A stretch of 59,627 nt of DNA, taken from the NCBI GenBank assembly GCA_964585575.1, contig CAZPEM010000002.1, positions 1 through 59,627 on the forward strand, given 5' to 3'. Of the stretch, positions 56,827 to 59,627 are shown one piece after another. Each line of letters opens with the position of its first letter. Position 1 is the first letter of the stretch. A model generated the notes under the pieces. The model was given only the letters and a program-made list of their open reading frames with translations. It searched no databases and was not told the DNA's origin. This stretch comes from UBA4655 sp964585575 (GTDB lineage: Bacteria > Planctomycetota > Planctomycetia > Pirellulales > UBA1268). Position numbers and translations under genes: made by a program.

Positions 56827-58992
56827 ATGGCCAAGCGTTCTATCCTCTCGCTGTTTCGGCGCAGTCGGTCCTCAGGTCGTGCCATGCGTGTCGGCGGCCC
56901 TGAGTGCCTGGAGCCCCGCACGGTTCTCGCGGTGTTCACGGTCGTGCCCCCGGACGCTCCGACCGACTACTTCCATTTCCGCACGCTGCAAGACGCGCTC
57001 GGCGCCGCAAGTGTCGGCACGCCCGACCAACGCGACACGATCCAGATCGATCCCCTCGCCGACATATCGTCGATCTCCACGAGTACCGGGCTGCTGCAGA
57101 GCGTTGCGGCGGGCGCCACCCAGATTCAGACGCCCGTGTCCGTCGCCCCCGGCCAGATCGTGACGATCAAGCAATTCAACCTCGGTATCGAGGGAGTCTC
57201 GGAGGACGCCCTCGTCATCGACAGCTCGCCCGCCGCTGGAGGCAAGTTCCTGCTGACGCTTGCCGCGCCGCTGACGAATGCCTATTCCGTCGGTTTGATC
57301 AGCAACGTGACCGTCGAAACGACCGGAGACCTTGGCATCGGCAAGTCGGTCAAGGTGACATCGACGCCCGGGGCGGTGCTCGGCGGAACGAACGGATTCG
57401 CCAATTCGCTGCAGATCTGGGCCGACAACGTCAGTCTCGAAGGCCTCACGATCGACGGGCAGGTTGATCTCATCAAGGGTGCCGACGGGACCTCCATCGT
57501 GAACTGCATTCTGCTGGAGAACGTGTCCGACACCATCGGCACCGACAGCAGCGGAAGGCTGATTCGCAACAACGTCTTCTACGGCGATCTGATTCTCCGG
57601 GGCGACTCGACCTTCCCCACGCCCGACTCGATCAAGTTCAATCGTTTCGAAGACGGCCGGCTCCTGCTGGACGGCGCCGACTCCGCGGTCGTTTCATCGA
57701 ACACGTTCAACATGACCGGAGCCGGAGTGGCGGTGACGGTGAAGGCCGCACAGAACGTGCAGCTTCTGAAGAACACGATCCAGTTCGCTTCTCCGGCCGG
57801 AATCCAGGGCGGCCTGAGCGATCCGGTAACCGACGCCTCGATCGGCATCAAGGTGCAGGGCGTGGGCGTGACCCAGACCAACGTGACGATGTCCAACAAT
57901 TCGATCGACACGGCCGGCTTGGGAGCGGGCGTCGTGTTCGTCGTGACGAACGGAGGCGTCTTCCAGGCGGTCGTCCAAGGCAACGACTTCCACACGAACC
58001 TGATCGGCATGTTCGTGCAGGGAGACGGCACGGCCAACGTGACGGCGGCCGGAACGATCGACGCCGGCGGCGGCACGCTCGGCTCGCTGGGAGGGAACAA
58101 TTTCCGCGGCTTCACGACCGCCGACGCCTCGAGCGGAACCCGGTACTCCATCATCGTCGCGAACACCATCGGCGCTGCCGGCACGGTGAAGGCGAGAAAC
58201 AACATCTGGTCGCCGACGACGCCGACGCAGATCGTGAAGGATTCGGCCAACAACACGGCTGCGGTCAGCCCCAACATGGTCGCCGGCACGGGAATCGCCG
58301 ATGTCGGCACGGCCGAACAACAGCTCACGGGCAACCAGCAGTACGTTCAGTCGCTCTACAACCAGTTTCTGCTCCGTACCGGCACGTTGACGGAGATCAA
58401 CGGCTGGGCCAATCTTCTGCCATCGAGCCCCTCGCAGGCCGCCATGCAACCGGTGGCGACGTCGATCATCACGTCGTCGGAGTCCTACGGCACTTACGTC
58501 ACCGGGCTCTATAACACCCTCCTGCAACGGTCGCCGGACTCGGCCGGCCTCAACGGGTGGGTCTCACAGCTGCAGGCGGGCGGCACGAAGGAAAGCGTCG
58601 CCGCCTCGATCACTGGAAGCCCCGAATATCTCGGGAGACTGAAGGTGTCGCCGGAGGGGGGCACGCAGGCGGTCGGCGGCATCGGCGACTCGGCCTACGT
58701 GGTGAGCGTCTACCAGCAGTACCTCCGCCGGCTGCCGAGCAACTCCGAGGTGAGCGGGTGGCTCGCCGGCGGGCCGCTGACGCAGACGACCAGAACGTCG
58801 ATGGCGAACACCGTGCTCGCGTCGACGGAGTTCCGCAATTACCTGATCACGTCGCAGCTGTACAAGAGGACGCTGCACCGCGTGACGCCGCCGACGAGCG
58901 GCGAGATCGCCGCCTGGAACAACTCGGGGCTGCCGTACACGAGCCTGCAGACCGCATTCGCCTCGACGACGGAGTTTTACGCCAACGGTTGA
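56827..58992 (+). CDS. Large secreted protein with LEPR motif, beta-helix and DUF4214 segments
   Basis: This gene encodes 721 residues. The N-terminus is basic and carries C-L-E-P-R-T-V-L, the LEPR-type signal of large planctomycete secreted proteins. Residues 150-470 have strand repeats with Asn ladders (N-N-S-I, N-D-F, N-T-F) typical of a parallel beta-helix. The last 230 residues carry about three DUF4214 units: Y-N-Q-F-L-L-R, Y-N-T-L-L-Q-R-S-P-D-S-A-G-L-N-G-W and Y-Q-Q-Y-L-R-R. DUF4214 is found in surface proteins and phycobilisome-linker-like domains. The function is unknown, possibly adhesion or polysaccharide binding. Confidence 0.8.
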   Translation: MAKRSILSLFRRSRSSGRAMRVGGPECLEPRTVLAVFTVVPPDAPTDYFHFRTLQDALGAASVGTPDQRDTIQIDPLADISSISTSTGLLQSVAAGATQIQTPVSVAPGQIVTIKQFNLGIEGVSEDALVIDSSPAAGGKFLLTLAAPLTNAYSVGLISNVTVETTGDLGIGKSVKVTSTPGAVLGGTNGFANSLQIWADNVSLEGLTIDGQVDLIKGADGTSIVNCILLENVSDTIGTDSSGRLIRNNVFYGDLILRGDSTFPTPDSIKFNRFEDGRLLLDGADSAVVSSNTFNMTGAGVAVTVKAAQNVQLLKNTIQFASPAGIQGGLSDPVTDASIGIKVQGVGVTQTNVTMSNNSIDTAGLGAGVVFVVTNGGVFQAVVQGNDFHTNLIGMFVQGDGTANVTAAGTIDAGGGTLGSLGGNNFRGFTTADASSGTRYSIIVANTIGAAGTVKARNNIWSPTTPTQIVKDSANNTAAVSPNMVAGTGIADVGTAEQQLTGNQQYVQSLYNQFLLRTGTLTEINGWANLLPSSPSQAAMQPVATSIITSSESYGTYVTGLYNTLLQRSPDSAGLNGWVSQLQAGGTKESVAASITGSPEYLGRLKVSPEGGTQAVGGIGDSAYVVSVYQQYLRRLPSNSEVSGWLAGGPLTQTTRTSMANTVLASTEFRNYLITSQLYKRTLHRVTPPTSGEIAAWNNSGLPYTSLQTAFASTTEFYANG

Positions 58993-59092
58993 TTCACCTC
59001 GAGTGATGCGGTGTGGCTTCATCCAAGCCCGAGGCAACGCCGGGAGATTGAAAAGCGAATCCTCGGCACCTTGCGGCCGACCCTGCCCGGCA

Positions 59093-59626
59093 TCAAGCGC
59101 CCCGCGGGTGCCGGGAATCTCCGAGCAGCCCGAAGAGCCTGATCGCCTGCCGCACGATCCGGCGGCTCTCGATCGAAAGCCTTTCGCGGACGGTCTTCTT
59201 CCGCAGCGCCCGGCAGAGCCTTTTCTCAAGGACGGCGATTCGCCCGACCGCCTCGGCGAGTCGGGCTGAAACCTCGTCGGCCCGCGCGAGGCCCGCATCC
59301 CGTTCGGCGGCGAGTTCGGCCGAACGGCAGGCGAGCGTTCGGGCGAGCTCGTCCCGCTCGGCGACGGCGGCCGCGAGCGTTTGCGACGTCGCGGAGAGCT
59401 CGGCGGTTGAAGCAGCGAGTTCCGCGGCGCGGGTGCGTGCCAGCTCGTCGGACTTGGCCGCCCTTACCCACTGCATCGCCGCGGCATCGACGAGATTCTC
59501 GACGAACTTTCCGTCGCTCGCGGGATCAGCGACCGGCCGAGACAAGGGGGTCATCGAGTCGGTCTCGGCCCTGCCGGCCGCGAGCCGGCAGAGCGACCGG
59601 TAGAGGTCGATCGCCTCCGGCCGCAT
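59093..59626 (-). CDS. Coiled-coil protein, probably partial
   Basis: The frame reads leftward from the window edge with an ATG at 59626 as the first codon, so the true start may lie beyond. The 177 residues seen include a long heptad-rich helix (residues 50-140) with repeated L-A-R-T, A-E-L-A and A-E-R-D units. The C-terminal 35 residues are basic. It could be the tail of a methyltransferase or glycosyltransferase with a coiled coil, as such fusions are common in polysaccharide clusters, but nothing here proves it. Confidence 0.55.
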   Translation of the reverse strand: MRPEAIDLYRSLCRLAAGRAETDSMTPLSRPVADPASDGKFVENLVDAAAMQWVRAAKSDELARTRAAELAASTAELSATSQTLAAAVAERDELARTLACRSAELAAERDAGLARADEVSARLAEAVGRIAVLEKRLCRALRKKTVRERLSIESRRIVRQAIRLFGLLGDSRHPRGA

Positions 59627-59627
59627 G

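Overview
The window comes from a high-GC member of the Planctomycetota. The evidence is an N-terminal LEPR-type motif on a large secreted protein, several secreted or lipoprotein families typical of planctomycetes, and generally high-GC codon use. Gene calls rest on reading translated frames, start codons, Shine-Dalgarno sequences and family motifs by eye; no database search was run.

Region 1 (1-3334, minus strand) is a run of small genes ending in the first 72 codons of a probable AAA+ ATPase. It contains DUF1257 and DUF2997 proteins, DUF6915-like and DUF6878-like proteins, two small membrane proteins and a protein with a weak resemblance to ADP-ribosyltransferase folds. Its function is unknown.

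Region 2 (3482-17311, minus strand) is a complete BREX phage-defence operon of type 1 layout: brxA-position gene, brxB (DUF1788), brxC, pglX, pglZ, brxL. A DUF5677 gene follows brxL after 6 nt. Two junctions are 4-nt ATGA overlaps, so the genes are probably cotranscribed and translationally coupled. PglX has N-V-P-Y in place of N-P-P-Y at its methyltransferase motif IV.

Region 3 (17525-24985, plus strand) is the right end of a mobile island. It holds an unrecognised gene divergent from brxA, a small excisionase-like DNA-binding protein, several small hypothetical genes, a tandem paralogue pair, a family A DNA polymerase with an exonuclease-like N-terminus, a strong 42-nt hairpin with three 8-bp direct repeats, a winged-helix protein and a tyrosine recombinase. 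The recombinase lies 114 nt from the 3' end of tRNA-Leu(CAA) at 25100-25182, the likely attachment site. The island extends left and probably carries the BREX operon and perhaps region 1.

Region 4 (25262-39291) is envelope-related: ApbE, a TolC-type outer membrane protein, two paralogous secreted proteins with a CPFC motif, an AIM24 protein, an orphan UrtA-like binding protein, a DUF4239 membrane protein, two membrane-attached proteins with a CCFG motif next to a MacB/LolD-type ABC transporter, and a HepT/MntA toxin-antitoxin pair.

Region 5 (39628-52058) is mostly housekeeping: GAPDH, two adjacent ClpP subunits downstream of trigger factor, tRNA-Gly(GCC), an FHA protein coupled to PanB, a 29-residue basic ribosomal-type protein, an App1-type phosphatase, and yraN-rplS-trmD-rpsP divergent from ffh, with no rimM.

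Region 6 (52068-59626) holds a secreted alpha/beta hydrolase, a Cys-rich lipoprotein, a nucleotide-sugar cluster (epimerase, glycosyltransferase, GDP-mannose 4,6-dehydratase), a large secreted protein with beta-helix and DUF4214 segments, and a coiled-coil protein cut by the window edge.
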